A stretch of 64,000 nucleotides of DNA from Physcousia sp015060555 (GCA_015060555.1 SUYG01000045.1:186001-250000); one strand, 5' to 3'; shown: positions 35,055-44,536, counted from the stretch's first letter. Notes: generated by a model not told the origin, from the sequence alone. Made by a program: numbers and translations.

Positions 35055-37652
35055 TTATCCCAGGTTGTTGAGGAGCATGTCGAGTGAGACGTCGTCCTGG
35101 ATGAGGACATCGCGCGGCTTGGCGCCCTGGGCGGGGCCTACGACACCGGCGCGCTCGAGCTGGTCCATGAGGCGTCCGGCACGGTTGTAGCCGATGGAGA
35201 ATTTGCGCTGGATCATGCTGGTGGAGCCTTGCTGGCTGCTGACGATGAGGCGCGCAGCCTCGGCGAACATGGGGTCGAGGTGGTTCATATCTACGTCGGC
35301 AGCGCCGCCGGCATCCTCCATGGGCGGACGCGGCAGCGAGAAGGGGGCGTTGTAGCTCTGCTGGCAGGCGATGAAGTTGGCAATCCTCTCCACCTCGGGC
35401 GTGTCCACGAAGGCGCATTGCAGACGCACGGGCTCCGAACCCGCCAGGAAAAGCATGTCGCCCTTGCCGATGAGCTGGTTGGCACCCGGACGGTCCAGGA
35501 TGGTGCGCGAGTCAATCATGGCGCTGACCTTGAAGGCCATGCGTGCCGGGAAGTTGGCTTTGATGGTGCCGGTGATGATGTTGGTGGTGGGGCGCTGCGT
35601 GGCAATGATCATGTGTATGCCCACGGCACGCGCCAGCTGGGCGATGCGGGCTATGGGGAGCTCGATTTCCTTTCCGGCAGTCATGATGAGGTCGCCGAAC
35701 TCGTCGATGATGACGACGATGTAGGGCAGGAATTTGTGGCCATTCTGCGGGTTGAGCTGGCGGTTCTTGAATTTCTCGTTGTACTCCTTGATGTTGCGTG
35801 CGTGCGCTTTCTTCAGCAGGTCGTAGCGCGTGTCCATCTCCAGACAGAGGCTCTTGAGGGTGTTGATGACCTTCTGCACGTCGGTGATGATGGGCTCGTC
35901 GTCTTCATCCTCGATTTGTGCGAGGAAGTGGTTGACGATGGGGGAGTAGATGGGGAACTCTACCTTCTTGGGATCGACCATGACGAACTTCAGCTCGGCG
36001 GGGTGCTTCTTGTAGAGCAGCGAGGTGATGATGGCGTTGAGGCCTACGGACTTACCCTGACCGGTGGCACCGGCCACGAGCAAGTGGGGCATCTTCGCCA
36101 GGTCGGCCATGAAGACTTCGTTGGTGATGGTCTTTCCCAGCGCCATCGGCAGCTCCATCGTGGTTTCGGCGAATTTCTTGCTGTTGAGGATGCTCTCCAT
36201 GGAGACAATCTGCGGCTTGGCATTGGGGACTTCGATGCCGATGGTGCCCTTGCCGGGAATCGGCGCGATGATGCGGATGCCGAGTGCCGAGAGCGAGAGG
36301 GCGATGTCGTCCTCCAGGTTGCGGATCTTGGAGATGCGCACACCGGGGGCGGGGGTGATTTCGTAGAGGGTGATGGTGGGGCCCACGGTGGCTTTGATGC
36401 TGGAAATCTCGACGCCGAAGGTGCGCAGAACGTAGATAATCTGATCCTTGTTTTTCGTCTGTTCCTCCATATCGATGTTGGCACGCGGATCTACGTCATA
36501 GTGCTTCAGCAGGTCCAGGGTGGGGTAGCGGTAGTTCTCCAGGTCGAGCTTGGGGTCGTAGGGCTCCAGTGCTGACTCGTGTTCCTCGTCGGCCACGTCA
36601 TCGTCTTGCGGGGTCTCGATGGTGAAGGGCGTGTCCACGTTCTCTTCGTTGGGTGCCTCGATGGTGAAGGTGGTGTCGGAGGACGTCTCCACCACAGCAG
36701 GTGTCTCGGGCGTGGCGGGTTTTTCGGGCGTTACAGGGACGCTGGCGACGGTGGCCAGGGGAATGTCCGAGGGGGCGGCCGGGGTGGTGCTGTTCTGGTC
36801 GGTGAGGTCGATGACGAAGGACGTTTCAGGTGTGCTCTTGACAGGTGCTGCGGTCTCCTCCGTGGTCTCCTCATCGGTTTCCTCTGCGGTCTCCTCGTCC
36901 TCCACGGGCTTGTGGAAGAAGGCTACAATCTTGCTTAGGATGGGGTAGCGCTCACGCAACTCGCGCGCAAACTGCTGGGGATGGAGCAGGCGGCGGATGA
37001 TGCGGATGGTCTCGGCGCTGAGGTAGCAGAGGTAGGCGAGCAGCGTCAGTATGATTACGATGAACGCGCCGACAGGCCCAATCATCCCTTCAAGAATCTC
37101 CACAACGCGCAGGCCATGGTAGCCGCCAGGACTGATATAGCTGATCGAGGGATTCGCAGAGAAGGATGAGGTGAAGAAGAAGGCTGCCGCCACGCTGACC
37201 CAGCAGAGCAGGATGGTGCAGTTGATGAACCACTTCCACAGACGAACATAGTATGCTCCCGTGAGCTTCAGCGAAGCCGCGAAGAGGAATACGGGGATGA
37301 AGAAAGCACCCAGACCAAAGTTACGTGTGATCCAGTAGTCGCTCCACCAGGCGCCCACGTAGCCCGCCCAGTTCTTGGCATCGCCGATGTAGCCGCCCTG
37401 CAGCACCTTCTGGTCCACGCCACCGGTGAGCAGATGGGAGACAAAGCTCAGCAGTGTGAAGGCTGCTACGGCCAGCAGCAACACGCCCAGCACAATGCGG
37501 GTGGCTTCTGTGCGGTTCAGGGGCTCGTCGCGGGTGCCGCTGATGGCTTCGTTCATGTGGAGGCCCTCTTGGTGTGGGGGTGCTGAAGTACGGCGCGTAG
37601 TCCGTTTAGGCGCGCGCGTGCGTGTCGGAGAACTTGGATTTTGTTTCGTCAT
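35055..37652 (-). CDS. ftsK: DNA translocase FtsK
   Basis: 865 residues. A basic N-terminal leader (1-35) is followed by four to five membrane segments (about 50-225), an acidic Thr/Glu/Pro linker (about 240-375), and the motor: Walker A VAGATGQGKS (about 525), Walker B YIVVIIDEFGDL, and ATQRPTTNIITGTIKANFPARMAF. The C-terminal gamma winged helix (about 800-865) ends with QGSTSMIQRKFSIGYNRAGRLMDQLE. It pumps chromosome DNA at the division septum. Linker length is moderate for Bacteroidetes. Confidence 0.97.
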   Translation of the reverse strand: MTKQNPSSPTRTRAPKRTTRRTSAPPHQEGLHMNEAISGTRDEPLNRTEATRIVLGVLLLAVAAFTLLSFVSHLLTGGVDQKVLQGGYIGDAKNWAGYVGAWWSDYWITRNFGLGAFFIPVFLFAASLKLTGAYYVRLWKWFINCTILLCWVSVAAAFFFTSSFSANPSISYISPGGYHGLRVVEILEGMIGPVGAFIVIILTLLAYLCYLSAETIRIIRRLLHPQQFARELRERYPILSKIVAFFHKPVEDEETAEETDEETTEETAAPVKSTPETSFVIDLTDQNSTTPAAPSDIPLATVASVPVTPEKPATPETPAVVETSSDTTFTIEAPNEENVDTPFTIETPQDDDVADEEHESALEPYDPKLDLENYRYPTLDLLKHYDVDPRANIDMEEQTKNKDQIIYVLRTFGVEISSIKATVGPTITLYEITPAPGVRISKIRNLEDDIALSLSALGIRIIAPIPGKGTIGIEVPNAKPQIVSMESILNSKKFAETTMELPMALGKTITNEVFMADLAKMPHLLVAGATGQGKSVGLNAIITSLLYKKHPAELKFVMVDPKKVEFPIYSPIVNHFLAQIEDEDDEPIITDVQKVINTLKSLCLEMDTRYDLLKKAHARNIKEYNEKFKNRQLNPQNGHKFLPYIVVIIDEFGDLIMTAGKEIELPIARIAQLARAVGIHMIIATQRPTTNIITGTIKANFPARMAFKVSAMIDSRTILDRPGANQLIGKGDMLFLAGSEPVRLQCAFVDTPEVERIANFIACQQSYNAPFSLPRPPMEDAGGAADVDMNHLDPMFAEAARLIVSSQQGSTSMIQRKFSIGYNRAGRLMDQLERAGVVGPAQGAKPRDVLIQDDVSLDMLLNNLG

Positions 37653-37678
37653 AAACCTTTCTATTCCTTATTTCGGTA

Positions 37679-37686
37679 CAAAAGTA
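37679..37686 (-). promoter_or_regulatory. -7 promoter box of ftsK
   Basis: Reverse complement TACTTTTG fits TAnnTTTG, 27 nt before the ftsK start and divergent from the exonuclease promoter. Confidence 0.6.
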
Positions 37687-37739
37687 GTGCTTTTTTGATA
37701 ACTTTTCATCAAAAATGCTACTTTTTTTTCCAAAAAGCA

Positions 37740-37748
37740 GTAATTTTG
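37740..37748 (+). promoter_or_regulatory. -7 promoter box of the 3'-5' exonuclease gene
   Basis: TAATTTTG fits TAnnTTTG and ends about 22 nt before the chosen GTG start. Confidence 0.65.
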
Positions 37749-37769
37749 CGCCTTGAATCGTGTGAATTT

Positions 37770-38393
37770 GTGAAAAGCATCTACGCTCATTACGAAAAAA
37801 GTGCTATCGCGGCACTCCCCAAGGCTCTGTTTGACGGTCGCATCATCGTCATACAAAGTGTGGGAGAGGCCCGTCGTGCCGTTGACTATCTTATGTCCTT
37901 CCCACGTCTGGGAATCGACACGGAGACGCGCCCCAACTTCAAGCCCGGCGGCATGAATCCCGTGGGGCTCCTGCAGGTGTCCACGCCGGACACATGCTTC
38001 CTCTTCAGGCTATGCCAGATTGGGCTCCCGGAGTGTGTGGTGAACCTGCTGAAAGACACGGGCGTGGAGAAGATAGGACTGTCGCTGCACGATGACTGGG
38101 CACAGCTGCGCCGCCGCGTGGAATTCGTGCCCGGCAACTACGTGGAGCTACAGGACTATGTGAAGAAACTCGGCATCGAGGACATGAGCCTGCAGAAGCT
38201 CTTTGCCAACCTCTTCGGAAAGAAAATCTCCAAGGCGCAGCGCCTGACGAACTGGGATGCTGACGTGCTCACCGAGGCGCAGAAGCGCTATGCCGCCACT
38301 GACGCCTGGGCTTGTCTGTTGCTCTTTGATGAAATCAACCGACTGATGAGCACACGCGATTTCAAATTGATTACTACGCAACAAACAACATGA
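37770..38393 (+). CDS. 3'-5' exonuclease (DnaQ/RNase D-like, DEDD family)
   Basis: The GTG start at 37770 (MKSIYAHYEKSAIAALPKAL) gives 207 residues; the frame further upstream overlaps the promoter. The DEDD exonuclease motifs are visible: Exo I LGIDTETRPNF (about 50-60), Exo II with GLSLHDDWAQL (about 108-118) and Exo III with YAATDAWACLLLFDEI (about 178-193), the DEDDy type. It is RNase D/WRN-like without an HRDC domain. The stop overlaps the next gene by 4 nt (ATGA), linking it to the rRNA methyltransferase gene and suggesting RNA processing. Confidence 0.88.
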   Translation: MKSIYAHYEKSAIAALPKALFDGRIIVIQSVGEARRAVDYLMSFPRLGIDTETRPNFKPGGMNPVGLLQVSTPDTCFLFRLCQIGLPECVVNLLKDTGVEKIGLSLHDDWAQLRRRVEFVPGNYVELQDYVKKLGIEDMSLQKLFANLFGKKISKAQRLTNWDADVLTEAQKRYAATDAWACLLLFDEINRLMSTRDFKLITTQQTT

Positions 38394-39571
38394 TGACCAT
38401 CTATCTCAAGCGGGGCAAGGACGAGTCGCTGCGCCGATTTCATCCCTGGATTTTCTCGGGTGCCATACACCACGTTGAAGGACAACAGGAAGAGGGCGCA
38501 CTGGCGCGTGTGTTCACCGCCGAAGGCGCTTACATTGCCACAGGACACTGGCAGATAGGTTCTATCGCCGTGCGTGTGCTCACTTTCGACGACGAAGCCA
38601 TAGATGCCGCCTTCTGGCAGCGCCGCCTGCTGGCAGCACTCGAGGTGCGCCGCGCCATTGGCGTCGCCGACAATCCCGACAACAGCACATTCCGCCTCGT
38701 ACACGGCGAGGGCGACCATCTGCCAGGGCTGGTCATCGATGTCTATGGTGCCACGGCCGTGGTGCAGGCGCACAGCGTTGGAATGCATGTATGCCGCCAG
38801 CAGGTAGCCGAGGCGCTGAAAACCGTCATGGGCGATGCCATCAGCCACATCTTCTACAAGAGCGAGACAACGCTGCCCTTCAAGGCTGACCTTGGGCAGG
38901 AAAATGGTTTCCTGCTCGGCGGAAGCCCTGATGATGTGGCGATGGAGAACGGACTCAAGTTCCACATCGACTGGCTGCGTGGACAGAAGACGGGATTCTT
39001 CGTTGACCAGCGTGACAACCGAAGCCTGCTGGAGCGCTATGCCAAAGGGCGCGACGTACTGAATATGTTCTGCTACACGGGCGGCTTCTCGGTCTATGCC
39101 ATGCGTGGCGGTGCACACTCGGTGCACTCGGTTGACAGCTCGGCAAAGGCGGTGGACCTGGTGAATGCGAACATGGAGCTGAACTTCCCTGGTGACAGCC
39201 GCCATCAGGCCTTTGCAGAGGATGCCTTCCGCTTCCTGCAGCAGATGGACGAAGGTGCCTACGACCTGATCATTCTTGACCCGCCTGCCTTTGCCAAACA
39301 CAAGGATGCGCTGCACAATGCGCTGAAGGGCTATACGCGCCTCAATCTTCGCGCCTTCGAGAAGATTCGCACTGGCGGCATCCTCTTCACCTTCTCCTGC
39401 TCACAGGCCGTGTCGAAGGATCAGTTCCGCATGGCCGTGTTCACGGCTGCTGCGCAGAGCGGCCGCCGCGTGCGCATCCTGCACCAGTTGCACCAGCCTG
39501 CAGACCATCCCATCAACATCTATCACCCTGAAGGTGAATACCTCAAAGGATTGGTGCTTCAAGTAGAATAA
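38390..39571 (+). CDS. class I SAM-dependent rRNA methyltransferase, RlmI-like
   Basis: 393 residues, the usual size of RlmI/YccW-type enzymes that methylate cytosine C5 in 23S rRNA. An N-terminal PUA domain (about 1-75) starts LKRGKDESLRRFHPWIFSGAI. The Rossmann part has VLNMFCYTGGFSVYAMRGGA (SAM-binding motif I), SVDSSAKAVDL, LIILDPPAFAK (motif IV) and TFSCSQAVSKDQF with the catalytic Cys region. Translation is coupled to the upstream exonuclease. Target position not testable here. Confidence 0.92.
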   Translation: MMTIYLKRGKDESLRRFHPWIFSGAIHHVEGQQEEGALARVFTAEGAYIATGHWQIGSIAVRVLTFDDEAIDAAFWQRRLLAALEVRRAIGVADNPDNSTFRLVHGEGDHLPGLVIDVYGATAVVQAHSVGMHVCRQQVAEALKTVMGDAISHIFYKSETTLPFKADLGQENGFLLGGSPDDVAMENGLKFHIDWLRGQKTGFFVDQRDNRSLLERYAKGRDVLNMFCYTGGFSVYAMRGGAHSVHSVDSSAKAVDLVNANMELNFPGDSRHQAFAEDAFRFLQQMDEGAYDLIILDPPAFAKHKDALHNALKGYTRLNLRAFEKIRTGGILFTFSCSQAVSKDQFRMAVFTAAAQSGRRVRILHQLHQPADHPINIYHPEGEYLKGLVLQVE

Positions 39572-39679
39572 AGTTAAATTGTTTAACCTTTAGCCTGCAT
39601 GATGCGCTTAAAAAGTTAAACAATTTAAAATAATCTGTGGAAAACTCAGCAAAAAGTAGCATTTCTCACCATAATGCTC

Positions 39680-39687
39680 TATCTTTG
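39680..39687 (+). promoter_or_regulatory. strong -7 box driving a candidate small RNA
   Basis: TATCTTTG, an exact TAnnTTTG match, in a gap with no downstream plus-strand gene. Confidence 0.65.
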
Positions 39688-39693
39688 CAACGT

Positions 39694-39764
39694 GTTTTTC
39701 ATGGTATTAGATTTAAGGTTAATGAAAGGTAGGTTGTCGTGAGACAACCTTCTTTTCTTTTTTG
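39694..39764 (+). ncRNA. candidate small RNA ending in a Rho-independent terminator
   Basis: The promoter box at 39680 is followed about 50 nt later by AGGTTGTC-gtga-GACAACCT and a T-rich run (tcttttcttttttg), so promoter and terminator frame an RNA of about 70-75 nt. The 5' part (gtgtttttcatggtattaga) has no open frame of note. The sequence feels like one that recurs in Bacteroidales genomes, but this was not checked. Confidence 0.6.
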
Positions 39765-39769
39765 TCTAT

Positions 39770-39861
39770 CCTTATTCAATCGGAATGTCTGTCTCTGTTC
39801 AATCAGAGATCTTACCTCTGCTTAATCAGAAATCTTATCTCTGTTCAATCAGAGGACTCCC
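39770..39861. repeat. four tandem 23-bp repeats with internal dyad
   Basis: Units start at 39770, 39793, 39816 and 39839, each exactly 23 bp. Most contain ctctg-ttcaat-cagag, a small inverted repeat, then atctta. They end 2 bp before the prs stop codon, so a minus-strand prs transcript would carry them in its 3' end. Confidence 0.9.
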
Positions 39862-39863
39862 AA

Positions 39864-40793
39864 TTAAATCAGATATTGGCTGCTGATGCTCTCATTGTCC
39901 ACCACGCGGCGGATGGTCTCGGCGATGAGGTCGGCAATGGAAATCTGCTTCACCTTGGCGCAGCGATTGCTGTAGGGGATGGAATCCGTGAAGACAATTT
40001 CTTCCAACTGACTATTCTGCACACGCTCGCTGGCAGCACCGCTCATGACGCAGTGGCTGGCGATGGCACGCACGCTGCGGGCGCCGTTCTCGATCATCAG
40101 GTCAGCAGCCTTCGTGATGGTGCCGGCGGTGTCAACCATATCATCCACGAGGACGACATCGGCATTCTTCACGTCGCCGATGATCTGCATGGTGCCAACA
40201 TGGTTGGGACGGGGACGTGTCTTGTTGCACAGCACCAGCGGGCAACCGAAGAATTTGGAGTAGGCCGAGGCACGCTTGGAACCGCCTACGTCGGGCGTGG
40301 CGATGACGAGGTTCTCGAGATTCAGACTCTTGATATAGGGCAGCAGGACGCTGGAGGCGTAGAGGTGATCAACGGGCACGTTGAAGAAACCCTGTTCCTG
40401 ATCGGCGTGAAGGTCCATTGTGATGACGCGATTGACACCGGCCACCGACAACATGTCGGCTACGAGTTTCGCGCCGATGGCCACGCGCGGCTTGTCCTTG
40501 CGATCCTGGCGAGCCCAGCCGAAGTAGGGGATGACAGCGTTGATGGAGCGGGCGGAGGCACGCTTGGCGGCGTCGATCATCAGCAGGAGCTCCATGAGGT
40601 TGTCGGAGTTGGGGAAGGTGCTCTGTACGAGGAAGACATCGCGTCCGCGGATGCTCTCTTCGTAGCTCACGCTGAATTCGCCGTCGGCGAAGCGGGTGAT
40701 GTTAATCTGGCCTTGGGGAACGCCCAGGCTGTTGCAGATTTTCTCGGTTAGGTACTGAGTGGCAGTGCCGGAGAAGACAAGGAAGTTATTCAT
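39864..40793 (-). CDS. prs: ribose-phosphate pyrophosphokinase (Prs)
   Basis: 309 residues. It makes PRPP from ribose-5-phosphate and ATP for nucleotide, His and Trp synthesis. Visible are FADGEFSV, the ATP-binding region YFGWARQDRKDKPR, VITMDLHADQEQGFF, and the PRPP-binding motif VVLVDDMVDTAGTI (about 220). Standard class I length. It is 89 nt downstream of the thiE-like gene on the same strand. Confidence 0.97.
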   Translation of the reverse strand: MNNFLVFSGTATQYLTEKICNSLGVPQGQINITRFADGEFSVSYEESIRGRDVFLVQSTFPNSDNLMELLLMIDAAKRASARSINAVIPYFGWARQDRKDKPRVAIGAKLVADMLSVAGVNRVITMDLHADQEQGFFNVPVDHLYASSVLLPYIKSLNLENLVIATPDVGGSKRASAYSKFFGCPLVLCNKTRPRPNHVGTMQIIGDVKNADVVLVDDMVDTAGTITKAADLMIENGARSVRAIASHCVMSGAASERVQNSQLEEIVFTDSIPYSNRCAKVKQISIADLIAETIRRVVDNESISSQYLI

Positions 40794-40882
40794 GTTTCGT
40801 TTAACGTTTGGTCGTTTAACGTTTAATAATTATTTTCTTTCTTCAGCGCTTAAGCGTCTATACGTTCAGCGCTAGGCGAATG

Positions 40883-41488
40883 CTATTCGGCTGCTTTGCG
40901 CAACTTGCGGAAGTGGGCGATGACCTCTTTGTAGTCAAGGCCGGAGTGGATGTTAAAGCGTGTCCACAGGTCGCCAAGAATAACAGCACCGCCGAAACCA
41001 TAGTCGGACAGCTGGGGCAGGGTATCGCTGTTGACACCGCCGGCGGCCATCACCTTGCGGTCAATGAGGCCGGCGCGCGTGGCGTTATGCAGCTGCTCGG
41101 ACGTGTAGCCGGCGTGGCGCTCGGGGTAGGTGATGCTGTTGAAGACGGGCGAGAGGAAGACATAGTCCATGCCCCGACGGTCGCGAAGCTCGTCTAAGCT
41201 ATGGCACGAGCGGCTGACGCTGCCGTGATAGTTCTGGGGAAGGGAGTTGGCTTCATTGGAGAGATGGACGCCACGGAGACCGAATTCATCTACGAGATAG
41301 AAATGGTCATGAACAACGATGTGGTCATGCCACTGCTGCGGAATCAGCGTGAGCAGGCGTTCCGAATAGATGGGTTCGGTGTGGGGCTTGCGCAGGTGGA
41401 ACAAATCAAGTCCTTCCTCGAAGAGGGCATTGATTATCGTGTCTTCCTCGACGAAGAAGTCTGGAGTCGATAGAAGGATGAGTTTCAT
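40883..41488 (-). CDS. thiamine phosphate synthase-like protein (ThiE/TenI family)
   Basis: 201 residues with a TIM-barrel pattern of ThiE/TenI: FHLRKPH near 31, VHDHFYLVDEFGLRGVHLS, SRSCHSLDEL, DYVFLSPVFNSITYPERHAG, MAAGGVNSDTLPQL and the phosphate-binding GFGGAVILGDLW. It probably joins the thiazole and pyrimidine phosphates, but TenI-like roles are possible. No other thiamine gene and no TPP riboswitch are next to it. Confidence 0.82.
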   Translation of the reverse strand: MKLILLSTPDFFVEEDTIINALFEEGLDLFHLRKPHTEPIYSERLLTLIPQQWHDHIVVHDHFYLVDEFGLRGVHLSNEANSLPQNYHGSVSRSCHSLDELRDRRGMDYVFLSPVFNSITYPERHAGYTSEQLHNATRAGLIDRKVMAAGGVNSDTLPQLSDYGFGGAVILGDLWTRFNIHSGLDYKEVIAHFRKLRKAAE

Positions 41489-41509
41489 TTACGCTTGTTT
41501 TTTCGTGTG

Positions 41510-41517
41510 CAAAAGTA
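41510..41517 (-). promoter_or_regulatory. -7 promoter box of the thiE-like gene
   Basis: Reverse complement TACTTTTG, 22 nt before the start codon, directly after the M16 terminator. Confidence 0.65.
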
Positions 41518-41541
41518 CAACAATTTGTTGTAATAAACGAA

Positions 41542-41568
41542 GAAAAGCGCGAAATCTTCGCGCTTTTC
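41542..41568 (-). terminator. terminator of the M16 peptidase operon
   Basis: GAAAAGCGCGAA (41542-41553) and TTCGCGCTTTTC (41557-41568) form a 12-bp stem with a 3-nt loop; on the minus strand it is followed by a T-rich tract. Confidence 0.85.
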
Positions 41569-41596
41569 TCTTTGTATAGTAGTTTTTAAGATTTTT

Positions 41597-44518
41597 TTAA
41601 TACCCGAAGATTTCTTCCAGGCTGACACGCTTGATGGGGCCTACCTGCTGCAAGGCTGCCATATCCAGTTCTTTTTCGTTGCCGAGGATCATGTAGCGGC
41701 GGGTCTTGCGCGCCATGCGCTCGTTGGAGAAACGCACGATGTCATCGAGCGTGATGTTGGGCAGTTCGTTGTAAATCTTCTCATTGATGTCATAGTCGAT
41801 GCCGCGGTCCTGAGCCGCTAACCAGGCGTTGATGACGCCGAAGCGGGTCGTGCGCTGAGCTGCCAGCTGCTTCGTCAGGCTCTGCTTGGCAATCTCGAAG
41901 GCGCTCTGACTTTGCGGGATGCTGTCGAGAATCTCGTTGAAGGTGCGGATGCAGTCCATCATCTTGTCGTTCTGTGAGATGATGTAGGTGAAGCTCGTCT
42001 CGGGATGACCCTTGCGCGAGGGGGCCTGGTCGTAGTAGGCGGCAGCGCTGTAGGCGAGGCCGCGGCTCTCGCGCAGTTCCTGGAAGACGATGCCGTTCAT
42101 GCCGCTGCCGAAGTACTCGTTGTAGAGCGCTGCCACAGGCGTGGCTTCAGGGCGCCACATGACTTCATCGTTGTGCATGGCTATCATGTAGATGTTCTTG
42201 GCATCGTAGGGCGCCAGCAGGATTTCAGTCTCCGGCGTAGTCTGCTCCATGTAATCCTCGAAGGCGAGGGGAGCCTTCAGTTCGGCGGGCAGGCGGTGCT
42301 CCTGGGTCAGCAGGCTGCTGAGGTCCGACATTGAGCGGGGACCGTAGTAGAGCACGCTGTGCTCATAGCTGGTCAGGTTGTGCAGTATATCCACGAGGTC
42401 CTGCGGATTGGTGGCCGTCAGCTCGGCTGCTGTCATGATGTTGCGCAGGGAGTTGCGAGCGCCGAAGAAACCGAAGGCACGCAGATGGGAGAAGCAGTTG
42501 CGCTGCTCCAACTTCGCATCGGCTTGGGCTTTGGCGACATTGGCGATGTAGGCGGCGTAGGCGGTGCTGTCCACCTGCACGTTCTTCAGCACATTCTCCA
42601 ACAGGGCCAAGGCGGCGGGCATGCTATCGTCGAGCCCCGAGAGGTTAATGGAGGTCTGGTAGCTGCCGACGTTGACATAGAAGCTGCAGGCAAGGCCGTA
42701 GAACTTCTGTTGAACCTGCTCGGCGGTGAGCGTGTCGGTGCCCAGCAGCTTCAGGTAGTCGCTGGCGGCCTCAAGGCGCTTGTCGGCGGCTGTGCCGAAG
42801 GGCAGACGGAACACGATGTGGAAGATGCCGTTCTCCGTGTTCTGCTTATAGATCAGGGGCAGCTGCTGCTCGGCGGTATCGCCCGTCTTGGAAGTCCACG
42901 TTCCCACGGTCAGGTCGTTCTTGAAATCCACGAAGCGCGGCTGGATGGGCTCCACCTCGGTGTCTTGAATCTCTTTTACGAAGGCGCTCATCTGGTCACG
43001 GTTGGAGGGGATGGCGGTAATCTCGGGCTTGTCGATTTTCTTGATGTTGGGGTCGTCGCCCTGACGCTTGAACACGGTGACGTAGTTGTCTTTGAAGTTA
43101 CGCTGTGCAAAGCCTACGATGTCCTCTTTCGTGAGGGCTGAGATGCGGTCGATTTCCTCGACGGCATCTTTCCAGTCGATGCCGTGGATGAAGGCGTTCT
43201 GGAACATCGTCGTGCGGGCATTGTTGTGCTCCAGCGCCTGCATCTTGCTCAGCTTCCAGTTGTTGATGATGGCGGGCAGGAGGTCATCGGGGAAGTCGCC
43301 GCTCTTGAGTTTCTTCATCTCGGCGAGCATCAGGTCGCGGGCTTCCTCCAGCGTCTGGCCCTCGCGTGGCGAACCTTGCATGAAGAAGAGGGAATAGTCT
43401 GAGAGGGCGTAGTTGCCGGCGTATGCGCTAAGCATGGTCATCTTCTGGTTGATGTCCAGGTCGAAGAGACCGGCACGGCCGTTGCTGAGAACTTCGCTGA
43501 TGATTGAGAGCGTGTCGCAGACGCGGTCCTTGGCACCCGGGAAGCTCCAGCCCATCATCAGGCTCTCGGCTTCGAGGCCCACCACGGTGGTGTCAACAGG
43601 AACTGTCAGCGCTGCCACAGGGGCGTATTCGGGCTGCTTGCAGTCGGGGTTGGGCTGCCAGTTGCCGAAGTATTTCTCCAAGATGTCGATGGTTTTATCG
43701 GGGTCTAAATCACCTGACATACAGATGGCTACATTGTTTGGACAATAGTAGTTCTTGAAGTAGTTCTTGATGTTGGTGATTGAGGGATTCTTCAAGTGCT
43801 CCTGTGTGCCGATGGTGGTCTGTGTGCCGTAGGGGTGAGTGGGGAAGAGCTTGTAGAAAAGGGCGTTGACCATCTTCTCGCTGTCGTCACTCAGGTACAG
43901 GTTGTACTCCTCATAAACAGCTTCCAGCTCGGTGTGGAAACCGCGAATGACCATGTTCTGGAAACGGTCGGCTTGGATGCGGGCCCAATTCTCAATCTCG
44001 TTGGACGGGATGTTCTCCACATAGACCGTCTGGTCGAAGCTTGTGAAGGCATTGGTGCCGTCGGAGCCGATGAGCGCCATCAGCTTGTCGTACTCGTTGG
44101 GGATGTTGTACTTGGCTGCCAGCTGGCTGACGCTGTCAATCTCGTGGTAAGCCTGCTTGCGTGCGGCGGGATCTGTGAGCTGGCGGTAGGCTTCGAAGCG
44201 CTGTTCGATCTCGTCCAGCAGCGGAGCCTCGGCAGTGGAGTCGCTGGTGCCGAACTGCTTGGTGCCCTTGAACATCAGGTGCTCGAGATAGTGTGCCAGA
44301 CCTGTTGTCTCTGCGGGGTCGTTGCGGGAGCCGGTCTTCACGGCGATGTTCGCCTGGATGCGTGGCTCATCCTTGTTCACCGAGATATACACCTTGAGAC
44401 CGTTCTTCAGGGTGTAGATGCGAGTCTGCATCGGGTCGCCCTTGACAATCTCATAGTCATGCTTGTTGCAACCGCTGAGACATAGCAATGTCACAGCGAC
44501 GAAAAGAAGTTTTTTCAT
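41597..44518 (-). CDS. M16 family zinc metallopeptidase, lipoprotein
   Basis: 973 residues. The signal peptide has a lipobox (LLCLSGCNK), so it is anchored in the envelope. The N-terminal M16 domain holds the inverted zinc motif H76-Y-L-E-H80 and the distal Glu in ELEAVYEEYNLYLSD (about 200). Three further M16-like domains follow, as in pitrilysin/PqqL-type two-half enzymes; the C-terminal half has no HxxEH and is the inactive partner. It degrades peptides, probably in the periplasm. It is the last gene of the five-gene minus-strand operon. Confidence 0.93.
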   Translation of the reverse strand: MKKLLFVAVTLLCLSGCNKHDYEIVKGDPMQTRIYTLKNGLKVYISVNKDEPRIQANIAVKTGSRNDPAETTGLAHYLEHLMFKGTKQFGTSDSTAEAPLLDEIEQRFEAYRQLTDPAARKQAYHEIDSVSQLAAKYNIPNEYDKLMALIGSDGTNAFTSFDQTVYVENIPSNEIENWARIQADRFQNMVIRGFHTELEAVYEEYNLYLSDDSEKMVNALFYKLFPTHPYGTQTTIGTQEHLKNPSITNIKNYFKNYYCPNNVAICMSGDLDPDKTIDILEKYFGNWQPNPDCKQPEYAPVAALTVPVDTTVVGLEAESLMMGWSFPGAKDRVCDTLSIISEVLSNGRAGLFDLDINQKMTMLSAYAGNYALSDYSLFFMQGSPREGQTLEEARDLMLAEMKKLKSGDFPDDLLPAIINNWKLSKMQALEHNNARTTMFQNAFIHGIDWKDAVEEIDRISALTKEDIVGFAQRNFKDNYVTVFKRQGDDPNIKKIDKPEITAIPSNRDQMSAFVKEIQDTEVEPIQPRFVDFKNDLTVGTWTSKTGDTAEQQLPLIYKQNTENGIFHIVFRLPFGTAADKRLEAASDYLKLLGTDTLTAEQVQQKFYGLACSFYVNVGSYQTSINLSGLDDSMPAALALLENVLKNVQVDSTAYAAYIANVAKAQADAKLEQRNCFSHLRAFGFFGARNSLRNIMTAAELTATNPQDLVDILHNLTSYEHSVLYYGPRSMSDLSSLLTQEHRLPAELKAPLAFEDYMEQTTPETEILLAPYDAKNIYMIAMHNDEVMWRPEATPVAALYNEYFGSGMNGIVFQELRESRGLAYSAAAYYDQAPSRKGHPETSFTYIISQNDKMMDCIRTFNEILDSIPQSQSAFEIAKQSLTKQLAAQRTTRFGVINAWLAAQDRGIDYDINEKIYNELPNITLDDIVRFSNERMARKTRRYMILGNEKELDMAALQQVGPIKRVSLEEIFGY

Positions 44519-44536
44519 AAGGCGTAAACAGAATGT

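Noticed and set aside
39762..40751. Plus-strand open frame of 329 codons downstream of the promoter at 39680
   Set aside because: It mirrors prs on the other strand; the terminator at 39750 lies before it.
41489..41541. TPP riboswitch before the thiE-like gene
   Set aside because: The leader between the promoter box and start is about 15-20 nt, too short for the aptamer.
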